NCBI RefSeq assembly: GCF_018812025.1 | Contig: NC_063044.1 | Coordinates: 47,186,077-47,250,076, forward strand | Reading direction: 5' to 3' | Length of the DNA stretch: 64,000 bases | Source of the DNA: Megalobrama amblycephala | Lineage: Eukaryota; Chordata; Actinopteri; Cypriniformes; Xenocyprididae | In this document: positions 22,701 through 37,400 of the stretch, piece after piece | How the letters are laid out: each line of letters opens with the position of its first letter | Numbering within the stretch: position 1 is the stretch's first letter | Notes under the pieces: generated by a model | What the model saw: only the letters and a program-made list of their open reading frames with translations | Told to the model about the DNA's origin: nothing | The model's database searches: none | Position numbers and translations under genes: made by a program

Positions 22701-25700
22701 TTAACAAATTGATATTCTCATTGTTTTTACATACACTACTAAAAAGTTTGAGTCAATTTTTATTTCGAAATAAATTAATACTTTTATTAAGCAAGGATCA
22801 AAAGTGACAGCAAAGACATTTCTATTTGAAATAAAGGCTGTTCTTTGAAATTTCCTATTAATCAGAGCATCAAAGAAAAAAAAATATCACAGTTTCCACA
22901 GAAATATTTAGCAGCTCAACTGTTTTCAATATTGTTAATATAATATAATATTATATTAGATAATTATTATTATTATTTTTTTTTTTTTTTGCAAATTAGC
23001 ATATTAGAATGATGTCTGAAGGATCATGTGACACTGAAGCTGGAACATTCAGCAGTTGTAATAGCTGCTCACAATATTACTGTTTTTAATGTATTTTTGA
23101 TAAAAATGCAGCTTTGGTGAGCATAAGGGACTTCTTTTATGACCCAAACTTTTGAATGCTAGAGTACATTTTGCTTTGATTTACTGATTTACTAAATACA
23201 TTACACAATCGGACAGTTTCCTCCTATAGTTTTAACGTAGGTATTTTTTTCTCAAATGGATAGTGTGAATGACCTCTATCTATGTCTAATTTTTTTTTTT
23301 GTGGGGGAGGTTGTGTGGTTTGTGTGGTAAATGTTGTGCTCTGAGTGGTGTGACATGACCTAATTATGAAATGATATGAGTTTGATGTAAATTTGTCATG
23401 CCGCTGGCTGTCAGTGTTGGCTGGAACAGCAGCGTTTTGCGTTGGAAGTGATCTAATGATCTGCTCATTTATTATAAACCATCTGGTGGGGCCTTAGGCA
23501 ACAGGCAGGTCCTGATAAAAGCAGCAAACATTAAAACAATACATAGTTCACAGTAATTTGTGAAATATATTCATACAGCAGTGCATTTCTGGGAAGTCGC
23601 GTGCCACTTCTATTATGACGGATATCGCGGTATTATATTCCACAATTTAAAAACCTCGATTAAAAATGCTCAGACTGCGCAGAGACTTTTATCTATCCAT
23701 CCATCCATCCATCCATCCATATATAATATATAACTTCTATTGTTTTTTCAGGCCGGTCCTGAAGCACACAGAACATGATAAGACTTCAGTGAATATGCAG
23801 TGTAAATTTGTTTTGTTCATCTTACCCGAGTCTTTGATGAGTTTAAGTGCCTCATTTTCAGAGAAAGAGGACATCAAGCTAGGAGGTCTCTGACTGGCTT
23901 TCTCGAAACCACTGAAGGGCACGCTCTGACAATACACCACCATATCTGACAGCTCTGGACTCAGTTTAGTGCTCACAGACTGTGGGGGGATTTATACATG
24001 TCAATGAATACGTTCACACACAGGCAGAGTTTTTTCAGAGAATGTTTAGGCATTTTATGAATCATAAACATACATATGATCCACATACATTTACCTGAGC
24101 TGCACAGACTCAAATAATTATCTCAAATATGCCAAATGTTAAAACACAAATAGTACAAGTCAAACCACATAATCATCCGATATTTTACAAAACTGGGAAC
24201 AGGATTTAATTTATATCTGTACTCACCCTTACAGGATCCTTTTTGGATTCCTTTTTGTTCCCGCCCCCTCCCGCAGCAGGATCTTCATCTGAGCTATTTG
24301 AGAAGCTAATCCAGCTGTCAGTCTTCCCCAGCAGACCATTCAACTTCTTCCCCTTCAGAAGGATCCGCCCCATCAACTCCTACAGTAAAACGGGCACATG
24401 AGAGAAAGAACATTGCTGAAACGTTAACCAATTCCATGAACACTTTGTCTTGCTTGGAAAATGGCCATTTTATAACACTGAGGAAGTAAACACAGTAATT
24501 TATGTCGGAGGTCGAAACACACCTTAAATATTATGGAAGAATGTAGGGATGACAGAAAAGTCTTGGAAACAGCGCAGAGTGAAAAAGAGAGGAGGGAATC
24601 TCATCATAAATATGAAAAAAGAGGCAAGAGTGCTTGCCACGGTTAAAAATGTTACACTACACCAGTATGAGCACTGGCATGTGTTGATTTAAAATCATTC
24701 CTAGTACACCATGATTGCACATTTCCTATATGCTTTTTTTTTTCTTGTAGGCAGCACGGGTCAGATGTTCTTTACTGATAATCCTTAGAAAGTAAACAAG
24801 AAGTTTCCAGAAGCAAGAAAGGAAGGGTTAGCGACACCAAAATCTTGGGTTTGATTTCCAGAGAATGTACGGAAGTCATTTTAGACAAAGCATCTTTAAA
24901 AGTTTGTGGTCAGTAACATTTTTGAAAGAAATTAATATAAGATTAAAATAAGATTAAAAAAACACTGTAAAAAAATCATTGTTGGTTTAACTTAAAAAAG
25001 TAAGTTACCTGGTTGTCTTAAAATTTTGAATTAATTGAAATTAAAAATTTGAGTTAATACAAAGAAGGAGAAACTCAAAATATTATGTTATCTGAACCAC
25101 TTTTATTATCTAAGTTGATTTGACAAACGAAAAGTTATAACAAATGATGAAAATATTTTTTTTTACAGTGAAACAAACATGGTTTCCTCAAAGATATTAA
25201 GCAGCACAGTTATTTTAATTGACTAATTAATTAATTGTAATAAAATATTTCACTATAATACTGTTTTGTTTTTGTTTTATTGTTTTTTTTTATCAAATAA
25301 ATGCAGTCTCAGTGAGAGACTTTCAAAAACATAACAAAAATCGTATTGACCGTAAACTTTTGAATGGTAGTATATATGTAAATGCAAATGAGTGTCAGAA
25401 CACTGACATTATGCAAAAGGTGAGGTGTGAAATAGTTACACAGGGTGAATTCAGGTGATCATCTCAATGGCAAAAATTGTCCCAATCACCCTGAATTCAC
25501 ACTACAGTTACTATTGTATTATGATTAACAGGGAAATTCAGCGTACTGCTTACTGCACAGTACAGTAGACAAGTACTAAACGCTTCAAACAGTAGAAAGC
25601 TACACTGAGGTCACATGACCTAATTACAACATGGAATGTTTCATTTAGCAAGTGCGTCCATTTAGCATAATGACAATTCTTTTTTAAATCCGGGTATGCC

Positions 25701-28692
25701 TAAAAATCTGTTGACTTTTGGATGTTTGATGAATTATTAATTCAAGGAAGAGGAAAACCAGAAGTGTTTGTGACCTCAGGGGAGGGCAGCTGTTTGAGGG
25801 GCAGCTCATTAAGTGGCTTCTTCAGGAGCTTTTTGCCCAGAATGGAGCGAAGGTGCTGCGCCATGACCGCCTGCTGCTCCACTGAGCAATGATTCTCCAG
25901 GGACAAGATCAGAGGATATGGAGACGCCTACGGAGAGAGAGAGACATGATTGTTAAAGAGAAACAACTATTTACAGTAAGTGTGAACTATTTAAAATGAA
26001 AAAAAAAAAAGCATGCTACGCTAACCCATATTGTTGCATTATACAAAGATTTTCATTATCGGCTGTTGTAATGCTTGATGTGTCTGCACCTTGAAGGCGT
26101 ATTGAGCGATGGTCTCGATGACTTCTTTAAAGAGCACTTTGGAGGTGAGCGTGTGTCCGTGGAAGATCATGGGCTCTCCTTTATCACCATCCCAGCAGTC
26201 CAGCTCAACACAGCGACAGCCCTGATGCAGAGCTCTAAACACACACACAAGACCCATGAGTTTAACCACAAACAAAGACCATGAACATTAAATGTCATCA
26301 TTAGTGTTGTATCTCATAAGCCAGTGGTTCTGTAATTTTAGCTGCCTCTAGTCTCAGCATCAGACGTCACTCCCACGGCTGAACGTCTGATGCATATAGC
26401 ACACAAAATGGGAAGTTTGGAAGTTGTTATCTGATTGGTTGAATTCTACAGGACTTCCAGGAGACATGTGTGGTGCTTTTTTTAACGGTTCGACTCGAAA
26501 CAAAGCTGTTGTGACGCCAAACCCCTTGTGGAAGAAGAAAGCTGTTTTGTTTACAACTGTGACAATGAGCGCTTATCAGGATCAACTAAATGATTAAATA
26601 TTTAAAAAAATATGATATGATTAAATATTTAATTCTGGACAACACATGAGCCTTGCAGAATTGGATTATCTGTCATTCAGTTGTATGCAAAATTATTCAA
26701 ATTTATTTAATTTATTCTTTTGGTTAATGTCTTTTAATTATTCCTTTTTATGAATCTTTTCAATTAATCTCTTTTCTATGAATTCGAGTCATTAAAAGCT
26801 ATGTACAAGTTTAGGAGGAGGTACATTTCCTGCATGCTCTTATTTTGTTCTTCACGTTTTTCTTTTGCTTCTTCTCTTCTTCCTCTCCTTGTATTCTCTT
26901 ACTTCTTTTAGGTCCTTCTTTCTCTATACTCTGACCTTCACAATCTTCATCTGTTAAATACAATACTTCGGAATTTATTATAAACTATAGAATAAGATTG
27001 ATTGTATTTATTTCTGTTTAAACTTACTTGTTATTACTATTTTCATATTTACTTGATTCATTTGTTGTCACTATAATCTTAAATTTTTACTTTTGCTCAT
27101 CTGTCACATTTATAAAGTTCCACATATGTCCTGTACATGTTCACTTAGCAAATATTTGAGCTAATCTGATGATTTGATTTGGCTAATCAGCACTATTTTA
27201 CCATATTTAAAACCAAAAGTTATTTTGAATGTTACTACATGAAAACATTTTTTAGGCTATACCTGACAAAACATTTTTACAGTGCAAAATACTGGCATTT
27301 TCTGTCATAACATGACAAATTTCAGCCAAAAATAAATAAATAAATAGAAATAATGATGAATACTTTTATTCAGCAAGGATGCATTAAATTGATCAAAAGT
27401 AACAGTAAACAATGTTACATTTTAAATAAACGCTGTTCTGAATCCTGAAAAAGTGTTTCATAGTTTCTACAAACATCTTAAGCAGCACAACTGTTTTCAC
27501 TGAAACTGATAATAATAAACAAATCATCATATTAGAATGATTTCTGAAGGATCATGTGACACTCAAGATTGGAGTAATGAAAATTCAGCTTTGCTATCAC
27601 AGGCATAAATTTTAAAACATATTCAAATAGAAAAAAAATATATTAAAACAATTATTTTAAATTGTAATAGTATTTCACAATTTTACTGTTTGTATGTTTG
27701 TTAAAAAATCTTACAAACCCCAAAGTTTTGAATGGTGATGTACAGTTTATCTACCTCAGAAGTTTTTCCTTTTACTGGAACCTTGGGCATAATATACTTT
27801 TATTTAGTTTCTAACTTACAAAGGTAATTGTTTGTCTATTCTATTAAAATTCTATTCATTTTTCTCCCAGTCAGTGTAACAGAACACAACACAAACGGTC
27901 AGAAAATAAGCTAAGCTTAGTGAATGCATTAACGCAGACACAAGCAATGATTGTGATTTTACAGAACAAAGTATAAGTGTGTTTTCTTCTACATGCCTTA
28001 CCTATGAGATCCTTGAGGCAGATTATAAGGTGTGAGTGTGCTGGTATTGTACCTGATATAAGGCTCAGTGCTGCTGGCGCTGGTCACCTGGTCTTTAGTC
28101 AGGTATGTATTATGAGAAGAAGAGATGTAGTAGTGAGCCAGTGGTCTGCTCATGTCCTGATACACGTGAGCGTGATCCGGGTTAAACACATCGTTCTCTT
28201 TTGAGAGCATGTACATGGTGAAACCGTTCTGGGTCATGAACAGATTCTTCTGGGCTGAGGAGTCAGAAAGAAAATGTATTGGTCAAAAGCAAACACAGTT
28301 AAACACAAGCTTCAATAGCTGAGGAAGTGTTTAATGCATGCTTTGTATCGTATATTTAGTTTTACTGGGATATTAACCTCAATTCTAGAAAGAGCAATCA
28401 GGAATAACCAAGGTTTGTAAGTTATTTAGCACAATAACCAATGACACACTACTGAGCTATGCGCTCACACTAGTTCTTGGAAGTGGAGTTTTTCAGTTTT
28501 TCAGGCGTGGTTTTTGCTCCAGGTTTCAACAGACTGGATTTTATACATCATTAACCGTTTTGAATTGCCGTTTCATTTCTATTGATAGTATAGACAATGG
28601 AGTGCAGACAGAAAATGATAGATTTGAAATGACGCTGCCTGCATGAGCACCATGGGTCATATTACAGTACATTTTTCATATTACAGGACACA

Positions 28693-28728
<36 letters not shown>

Positions 28729-31700
28729 AGGGTGTGATTTGTAGGGGGGACGGGGGGGATTTCCCCCCTGGTCTATAAAAAAATATCCCACCCGGGTGAC
28801 GCTACTCCACCAACCACCAACAGAGCATATAAAATACCAAAAATAAAAATCTTTTTTTTAAAACATCAAGTAAAACGCTGCGTTTATATAGAGCTGTCTC
28901 TTTACGACCACAACTAACGGGACACTTTTCAGACACGCATTCCTACACCTCAGCAGCGCCAGGCGCCAGTCAAACGAGCGCGGAAAAGGTAACATTAGGT
29001 GACGACGAGGGAGCTTCTGTTGAACAACAGTGAACTGCCGTCAGATGAGATGTTGTCAGGCTATGTCGGTAAAACTCAGAGAAATTAACACGACTGTCCA
29101 ATTAGCCGTTATAATGTGCTCGTGGCGCGCACTCAAGAATTGCATGCGCAAATGCGCCGGCGCGCGCTGCATAATTACTTTATTATAGCTTAAATAAAGC
29201 GCAAAAGAAACTATGAGCAATGACCGTCGTTGTTCTGTTGTAAGTTAAGTCATGAAATTACTAAACATGCGATTAAAACTGCCTCAAAACTGTGCATGCA
29301 TTTATTTGTTGACATGGTTTTAAATTGTTATCCAATTTGTTGGCCTTAAAACGTCTTAAAACTGCACATATGTACACCAGGGAAATCAAAATTTTCTAAA
29401 TTTTCTTTCATTTTTTTTTTTTACATTTATAATGTAACATTTATATTTCAAATAACTGTTTTTGTTTTGAACTTTCTATTCATCAAGGACTATTGTAAAA
29501 AAAAAAAAAATGTATTACTGTTTTTACTGTATTTTTGACCAAATAAATGCAGCCTTGGTGAGCATAAGAGACTTCTTTCAAAAACATTTAAAAAGCTTAC
29601 TAACCTATGTGGAAGAATAATTTTATAAATCATAATTAATTATATTTTTAAAAGACTGCATATACATAATATAAATTAAGCAGTGTATAGGAAGGGAAAA
29701 GAGGATATGAGAGTATGTAACATGAAGTCAGGGGTGCTGATAGTGCTGAATCAATGGGAAAGGACCAGCAGATTGTCTGAAAAGGTTAAAAGACAAGAAC
29801 TGCTAGGAAAGATGAATGAAAAAATATGACATAAGTGAACCAGTGAGAAAGAGTAAGGATATAAATATTGTGCAGGTATGTTAAACAGCGAAATTTTCTG
29901 CTAAGAGCTCTCCTGGCCGTAATGAATAAACTGAAGGATGGAAAACTCAAGAGTTAAAAGATTAATATTAAGCTTTCCACCACACCCGAAACCTTTGAGC
30001 GGTAGTGGAAATATAATATATATATATACATAAACCATCTATAAGTGTGGTTCTGATGGCTGTGTACCCCAGTCGTTGAGCTCATAGGTGTGGATGAGAC
30101 TCTTCGCATGGGCCAGCGATGCGTCCTCGCCCTGGTCTCCAAGAAAATCCCGCAGCTCCAAGGTGGTGAGCACACATCCGTTACCGGAATAATGCCTGAA
30201 CACCGCGTCCAGCTCCGGCCTGCGCATCAGCTCACGACAGAACTCCTCGATCTCCACGTGATCCAGCCGCCCGTCACAGGAACGATCACACTTCTACAGA
30301 CAAGAGCAGGAATAAAAGAGAGAGATTGCTCGAGGATTCGTTTGATTTAAACACATTTTTTACAACCACTCCTGCCACTTATATGGATATCTCGCACAAA
30401 CCTTAAAGAGGGAACGAGCATACTGTTCGTTCAGGTCAATGTTGATCAGCTGTAGCAGATGTTTCACCTCGTCGTAGCTCATCTTTCCATCCTGGTTCTG
30501 ATCTGCATGTCTCAGATAGCTTCGAATCCAAGTGTGAACAGTTAGGGAAAACTAGACAAAGCGATAACATGCATTCACAACATGATAGCAGCCATACATT
30601 ATGAAACTATAAACCATCTCTCTGCGACACAACGTCAGTCCAAAGGAACTCAACAATGTATCAAGTTTTTCATGTTGAGAAAAAGATAATAAAGGGCATA
30701 CAGGTTAAACATAATAATAATAATAGTGAAAGACACATTGGGGGAAAGAGAAACAGGACAAAGTTATTTCAAATGAGAAGAGATAGCACGACATGTTCTG
30801 TGGTTCATCTGTTCTACATTTGGTCTATAAATAGTCAGCTGAGTAATGGAGATTGTGTTTACATGTGCATTTATTGGCATATGGTGGTCAAGGAAACTAA
30901 ACACAAGCCTTCTCTTTGAAAACTATAATTAAATGCTGTAAATGGCACTAATGTGCAGTGCACATGTGTCTACTTGCTTTTAGGAAAGACTGTAATTAGG
31001 ACTCAGTTCTAGAGGTTTCACCCTGCAGGTATGGCTTTAAGGATATTGGTCCAGCTTTTCTTTCTGACTCATGTTGGAGACTCGGTCTTTGAGTGTGCGG
31101 ATGCCTCGGACCCAGCGCTCCGCTTCCTCCTGTGTGGGGCAGCACAGATCCAGGCTTTTCCTTCCCCCACGAAAGACCACAGTGAAGCAGTGTTTCTCTG
31201 GAACCAGACCTGCCATCCGTCGCAGACACTCCGACTGACAGCCTTCCCGCACACACTCCACCTCCGTCACAGAGACTGACAGAGAGAAACCAAACACAAA
31301 TGAGTGCTTAATCCATTACTACTGCTATTTATCCACATAATACATTACATAAGGGTGAAGTGAGTAATTTATTTGAAAAAAGTTGCACCAAATAGAACTG
31401 CGTAAAGAAACAACTTTCAAACAAACTTAATGTCATTATGTCTGGCGCAGTCAAACAAAACATAAACAGTCTGGGAAATAATAAACAAGCAACCAGAACA
31501 GTTACAGCAAAACTAAAACTATTAAATCATTATTGTCCATGCAAGAAGGAGGTCATCACATTGACGCTGCACATGTGTGTGAGGATTAATTTGGCTCTTG
31601 TAAAACATGACCTGTACAACAGAGTGCCAAAAAATGATTACGATGTGCCCTCATTGCTCCTAAAACACGCACACACCCATATAAACACACTTCACAGCCA

Positions 31701-34336
31701 AGCAGAGGCTTTGGACAGACAACCAGTGTTGGGGTAATGCATTATGAGTAACAAAAGTTTCGTAATCAGATTACTTTTTTCAAGTAACAAGTAAAGTAAC
31801 GCATTACTTTTACATTTACAACAATATATTTGAGTTACTTTTTCAAATACGTAATACAGGATACTTTGCTTTCCCATTTATTGCCTGGCACCTCTCTTGC
31901 CCCCATATTGAGAGAAATCGTAAGTGCAGAGGCGTTGTGTGTGCTGCGTCAACATGATGCTTATTATAGTCCTGTCATGACAACTCTCGGAGTGTTTGGC
32001 ATGGTAATGGGTATGACAAAGTAGATGTGTTTGGTCTTGGTGGAATAGATCTGCTACGCTGCTGCTGCTTATTACCAAAGACTATAGAATAACACAAGAC
32101 GCGTCACTCATATTGTTTTGAATGGGAGAAAGCGCATCGTGCAATATGGCGGAATAAGTCCCGCCTTATAAATAAGAGCCGATTGGTAAAGTCATTGCGT
32201 CACTTCAGCGGCCGTTTGAAGCTCTGGTTTCTATAGAAACAGTAAGACGGCGCTTCCTGCAGAGACGCGCAGATAGGACTGCGCATGCGCATTAGCTTGA
32301 TCTGGCCTGAAAAAAATGCCTTTTTTTGTCATGATTCGAGCATTTAGAAACAAAATTTATGAGACAGTTGTTGTCAGATTTCATTGGTGATTTCACATAT
32401 GAAATTTAATCGAAAGCTTGGCAAACAGCTTTGGAGAATTTGATGTTTCCCCATTCAAAGAGATAGGAGACGCACTTGCATGCCCGAGAGGAGTTTCAAA
32501 GATGGCCGCCGAGTGAAATGACTTGTCTTTAAGGGACTTTGTTATTGCTGCTGCTGCTGCAGAGCAAGTACGGGACTTGCTACTGCCAATACGTACACGA
32601 CACGCTGCTGTGAGCAAGTAAGACATGCTGCTTCTGTACAATATAGAGTACATGAATAACCCGTAACAGGTGGAGCTGGGGAAGGTGGAGGGTTTCTGAA
32701 GCACACTGCACTGCTACAGCAAATGCTAACTCATGTATTTAAAGATTGAGCATGCAAGCTCATTGGCTACTAATACAGCAGGAACCAATCATCTGTGTCC
32801 TATAGATAATGATGTGATTATGAGCAGGTTGAGTTAAAGGGATAGTTCACCCAAAAATGAAAATTTGATGTTTATCTGCTTACCCCCAGAGCATCCAAGA
32901 TGTAGGTGACTTTGTTTCTTCAGTGGAACACAAATGATGATTTTTAACTCCAACTGTTGCCGTCTGTCAGTCGTATAATGTGGGTCAATAGGAACTTCTT
33001 TTATAAAAGTGAATAAAACTTAGACAAATCCAAATTAAACCCTGCAGCTCATGATGACACATTGATGTCCTAAGACACGAAACGATCGGTTTGTGCGAAA
33101 AACCAAACAGTATTTATATCATTTTTTACCTTTTAAAACACCACTATGTCCAACTGTGTTCAGCACTCATTTATTGAGGTCTGATCGCGCTCTGACAGCG
33201 GCAGTGATGTCTCGCTCTCATTGAAGTATATGCGCGAGACATCACTGCCGTTGTCAAAGCGCGATCAGACCTCACGAATCGAGTAATGAACACAGTTGGA
33301 CATAGTGGTGTATTAGAGGTAAAAAATGATATAAATACTGTTCAGTTTCAGCAAACTATATTATAAAAAAATATTATGCAAACCCGCAATAATTAAATAT
33401 GTTAAATAATACAAATTTACTTTATGTATTTAATCTCACTTTATTAACTTTTCTGCTGACCTTCGGCAATCCAGTTTAACCAAAAAGGTGTGAAAGGGCA
33501 TTTGCCAAAACAAACAGGCAAGCCAAGCCCAGGTGAGGTGTGTTACTTTTCACACAAAGTAATGCAATTAGTTACTTTTTTAGGGAGTAACACAATATTG
33601 TAACTTGTTACTTTTAAAAGTATCTTTCCCCAACACTGCAGACAGCCACCAACAAATGAGAAATGCTACTGCTAATACGATGAGATTTAATTATTATGTA
33701 TTACATAGACTTCCCTTCTCTTGTATTTGTCCCCGTCATTTTTTCAATTGTCTAATACTCTTCAAGTGTACAGTATAGTATAATGAGGAATCGTAATCTA
33801 GCATAGCATAGAAAGTAGTGGCAACAATAACGTCTTTGAACTGTGGGAACTCCTACACTGCGAATAAACAAAGAGACACAAGGGAAAACAGACACAAGCT
33901 CTTTTAAACGGCAGACTCCCTGCCCACTTCCAACAGCCGTCTGACAAACATGCATTCATAATTCTTGTGTGTATGAAGAAGAAGGGTGTTAATTTTAACA
34001 GCAAGTGTGCTGAGACATGTGCAGTGAATGGGCGTTTACTATGTCACTGGCATTCCTCACTAAAGCCCGCTGCATAGATCCGTGGGAGCATAAACTCTCC
34101 AGGGGTCCAGCCCTGCATCTGCTGCCCAATGAGGAGCTGCTGCCTAACAGCATGATGACACCTGGACAGACTTATCTCATAGCCAGACCGGCATTATTTA
34201 GTCCAGCCTATTTGACACTTATGCCATAAACATGTGTCTTCTATTTTTATCTACCATAATAAATAGCCAAAATAACAGAGGAATGAAGTGGTGCATGATG
34301 TAACGTCACATGCACAAACACTTATTCACAAATGCG

Positions 34337-34423
<87 letters not shown>

Positions 34424-37400
34424 TCACGTACTAAGTGGACTATGTTTATTCCCTCAAGTGTGTGGCAGTCAGTGAACTGTGAGAGGCATGCTGGGATTGG
34501 ACAGAAGCAGCTGAGCCTGCATTCCTGAACCCAGTGTGACGCAGCACAAGACAGAAACAGAAAGAGAGGCCGAATTGAGCAGTACCATCAAATAAGTGTT
34601 AGGCTTATGAGCATTTTCAAGTGAACTTCTCGCTATACACTACCATTCAAAAGTTCAGGGTCAGTAAGATTTTAATGTTTTTAAAAGAAGTCTCTCATGC
34701 TCACCACAACTGATTTTTTTTATTTAATTAAAAATACAGTAAAAACAGTAATATTGTGAAATATTACATTTAAAAGAACTGTTTTCTATTTGAATATATT
34801 TTAAAATGTAATTTATTTCTGCAATGTCAAAGCTGAATTTTTAGTATCATTACTCCAGTCTTCAGTGTCACATGATCCTTCAGAAATCATTCTAATATGC
34901 TGATTTGCTGTCTTTATTTTTCAAATAACTACAAAAAGGGAAAATGTAAAATGCTGTCACAAGATTACCCATCTATTTATACTAATATACATTTTGCTTA
35001 CAAGTCTGTCCTTTTATGCCGAATAGCAATTTACTACCATATGATCACATATACTAGTAAATGTATATGATAAATAAATATAATTTTTTTTACCTAAATG
35101 TTGTCCCAACTAGCCTATGTTACTGATTTGCAAAGAGTGAAAAAAGTATAGTAATACTGTATAAAGTAAAGTATACTGTTGTTTACAAATATACTTCCAA
35201 ATGAATATATGTGAGGTTTTGAGTGGAACACTCATTGATATTTTAACTGAGTGCCTGTATAAAGTGAACTTGTGTGTGCTTCAAATGATCTGAGTCACTG
35301 CATGTTAGTGTTTGGCATACAGCAGCAGTTCCTTGAAAAGACTGAATTGTTGTGAACACGGAACAAGACGCAACTGAAAAATGCTTTGACTAGCGCTGTC
35401 AGTCACGGGAAAACCCCTTAACGGTTAAAAATACAAGATAATACATCGGAAGGAAAATGCTAAATCTGAATACCTAAATGACAACGTATATGTCTCATAA
35501 TTAGCAATGTCTTATATAGAACTATTTACCAAAATAACAAAACATCTAAAAAGGAGTTACACAGTGACATCTGTGCTTACTAACACTACCCTGTGATTGT
35601 GTGTGTGTCAGAGAGCACAAGTTATTAATCACAGCGAATCACGTGGTTAGGTACCGGTTCACTTTTATCCTCAGGGGTTCAGAGTTCATCAGAAAGACCC
35701 ATTAAATCCTCCAGAGAGCAGGGATTATTCATAGGCATATGACCTGGGCTTTAACCAACAGTACTGAATGGCTAGATGTCCATATAACTTTGCAAGTTTC
35801 AAAATCGTGAAACATATGACTTATTTAGAAACATACATCCAGTCACATGTCTATATTACTATACAAAGGCTTCCAATTTGTTGTTCATGTGTGAGAATTA
35901 GTCTAATTCAGGAGTGATTTAGGATTTATGTTTTGTTAAAAACGCAACAACGTAACAAAATAAAATCAGTAGATGTATATCAATGACGGTGGTGTATTTT
36001 GTTGTATTTTAGAGTTGAATAGCCTCAGATATCTCACCACAGCCAGTGAAGAGAGATCACATAATTACATATATTTATGGGTAATGACAGCTGAGGTAAT
36101 CACAGATATTTCAGAGGGCTGAGATGAATGACAGAGAGGCTGAAGTGTCCCTAAATAGGGTCCATCAACACCTGTGGTCTAATGAGAGAAATAACGTTCC
36201 CATGCTCCAGTGAAGTGCCATGAATGGGATTATAGCAGGAAGTCTGATTCTCTTCACTCTCACAGCAGATTATCATTCCATCTGAAGAGCATAAGTGAGA
36301 TTAAAAACAGATTATCAATCATTTGAACAGCTAGCGATTAGGGATGGTAGAACATCCCATAATGTCTTACCACAGATGAATCTGTGGTATGTTTCCATTA
36401 TACTAGGAGCAAAGGTTTAATTTTTGTGATTAAAAAAGAGATTAAGAATCACCTAAAAAAAAAGTAACAGATTGGGATAATTAATTGGGCCATGTCCCAG
36501 AAAATCTCTATTCAAAGTATAAAATCACCAGATCTGATGGTCTGAAATCATCTAACCAGAAACCGGGGAACGTTCTCAGAACATTTTGGCTAATGTTCTG
36601 GCAAGGTTCTCTCAAAGTTATGAACATTTTTCAGAGTTATCTGGTCTTTGAAATTTAGCATGAAAACAATATTTATACAACATTCACTAATCATTTCTGA
36701 TATGTTTCAGTTGGAAGATAGTCTAAGGTTTCAAAATGTTTAGAGAACATTAATAAGTTACATTCCCAACATTCGCATAATCAAAAAAAATATATATATA
36801 TTTTTAAATGTTTAAAAAACTGGACGTTTTCATAACTTAATTGGAATGTTAGCAAAATGTTTTCAGAACATATTTTTGTTAACGGGGTAACCAGCTTTCA
36901 AAGGGAGCTTTAGATAGTTCTGGTTCATAATCAGTTCATAAACTGAAATCTTTCCAGTTTAATTTCCTTGTGCCAAATAAAACGAGTAAATTAAACTGAA
37001 AAGAAGCTGAGTGTCTAAGCCAGTGTATAAACACAAACACACACCTGCACACATGCATTAATAAGTTCAGATATATGCACACAAAACTTTATGGGTTTTC
37101 TGTTTGCTATTGCGTTGATTGGAAAGTCCCGTCCCTCAACACAAAAAAGAAAAAAAAAATGCAGAGCAATATATCACAGAGCAAGTGAGTCGGTTTAATA
37201 TAGAAAAAAAAGCATGATACTGGATCCCCAAAGTTCAAGGACATATTCATATATAGAATTTTCCATCCAAAAATTCCAAACTGTTCCAAACATACCAATT
37301 TTTCAGTCAAAATAAAACAAACCATAAACTGAACTCTAATGCTATTTCTATAATGCCTATTCAATGATGTACTTGTCTACCAAAAAATAATGTCATGAAC

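Noticed and set aside
31037..31046. Extending plcd3 exon 3 to the stop after KLDQYP
   Set aside because: Would truncate the protein before the EF-hands; the AT-AC junction gives the family sequence LDHWI instead.
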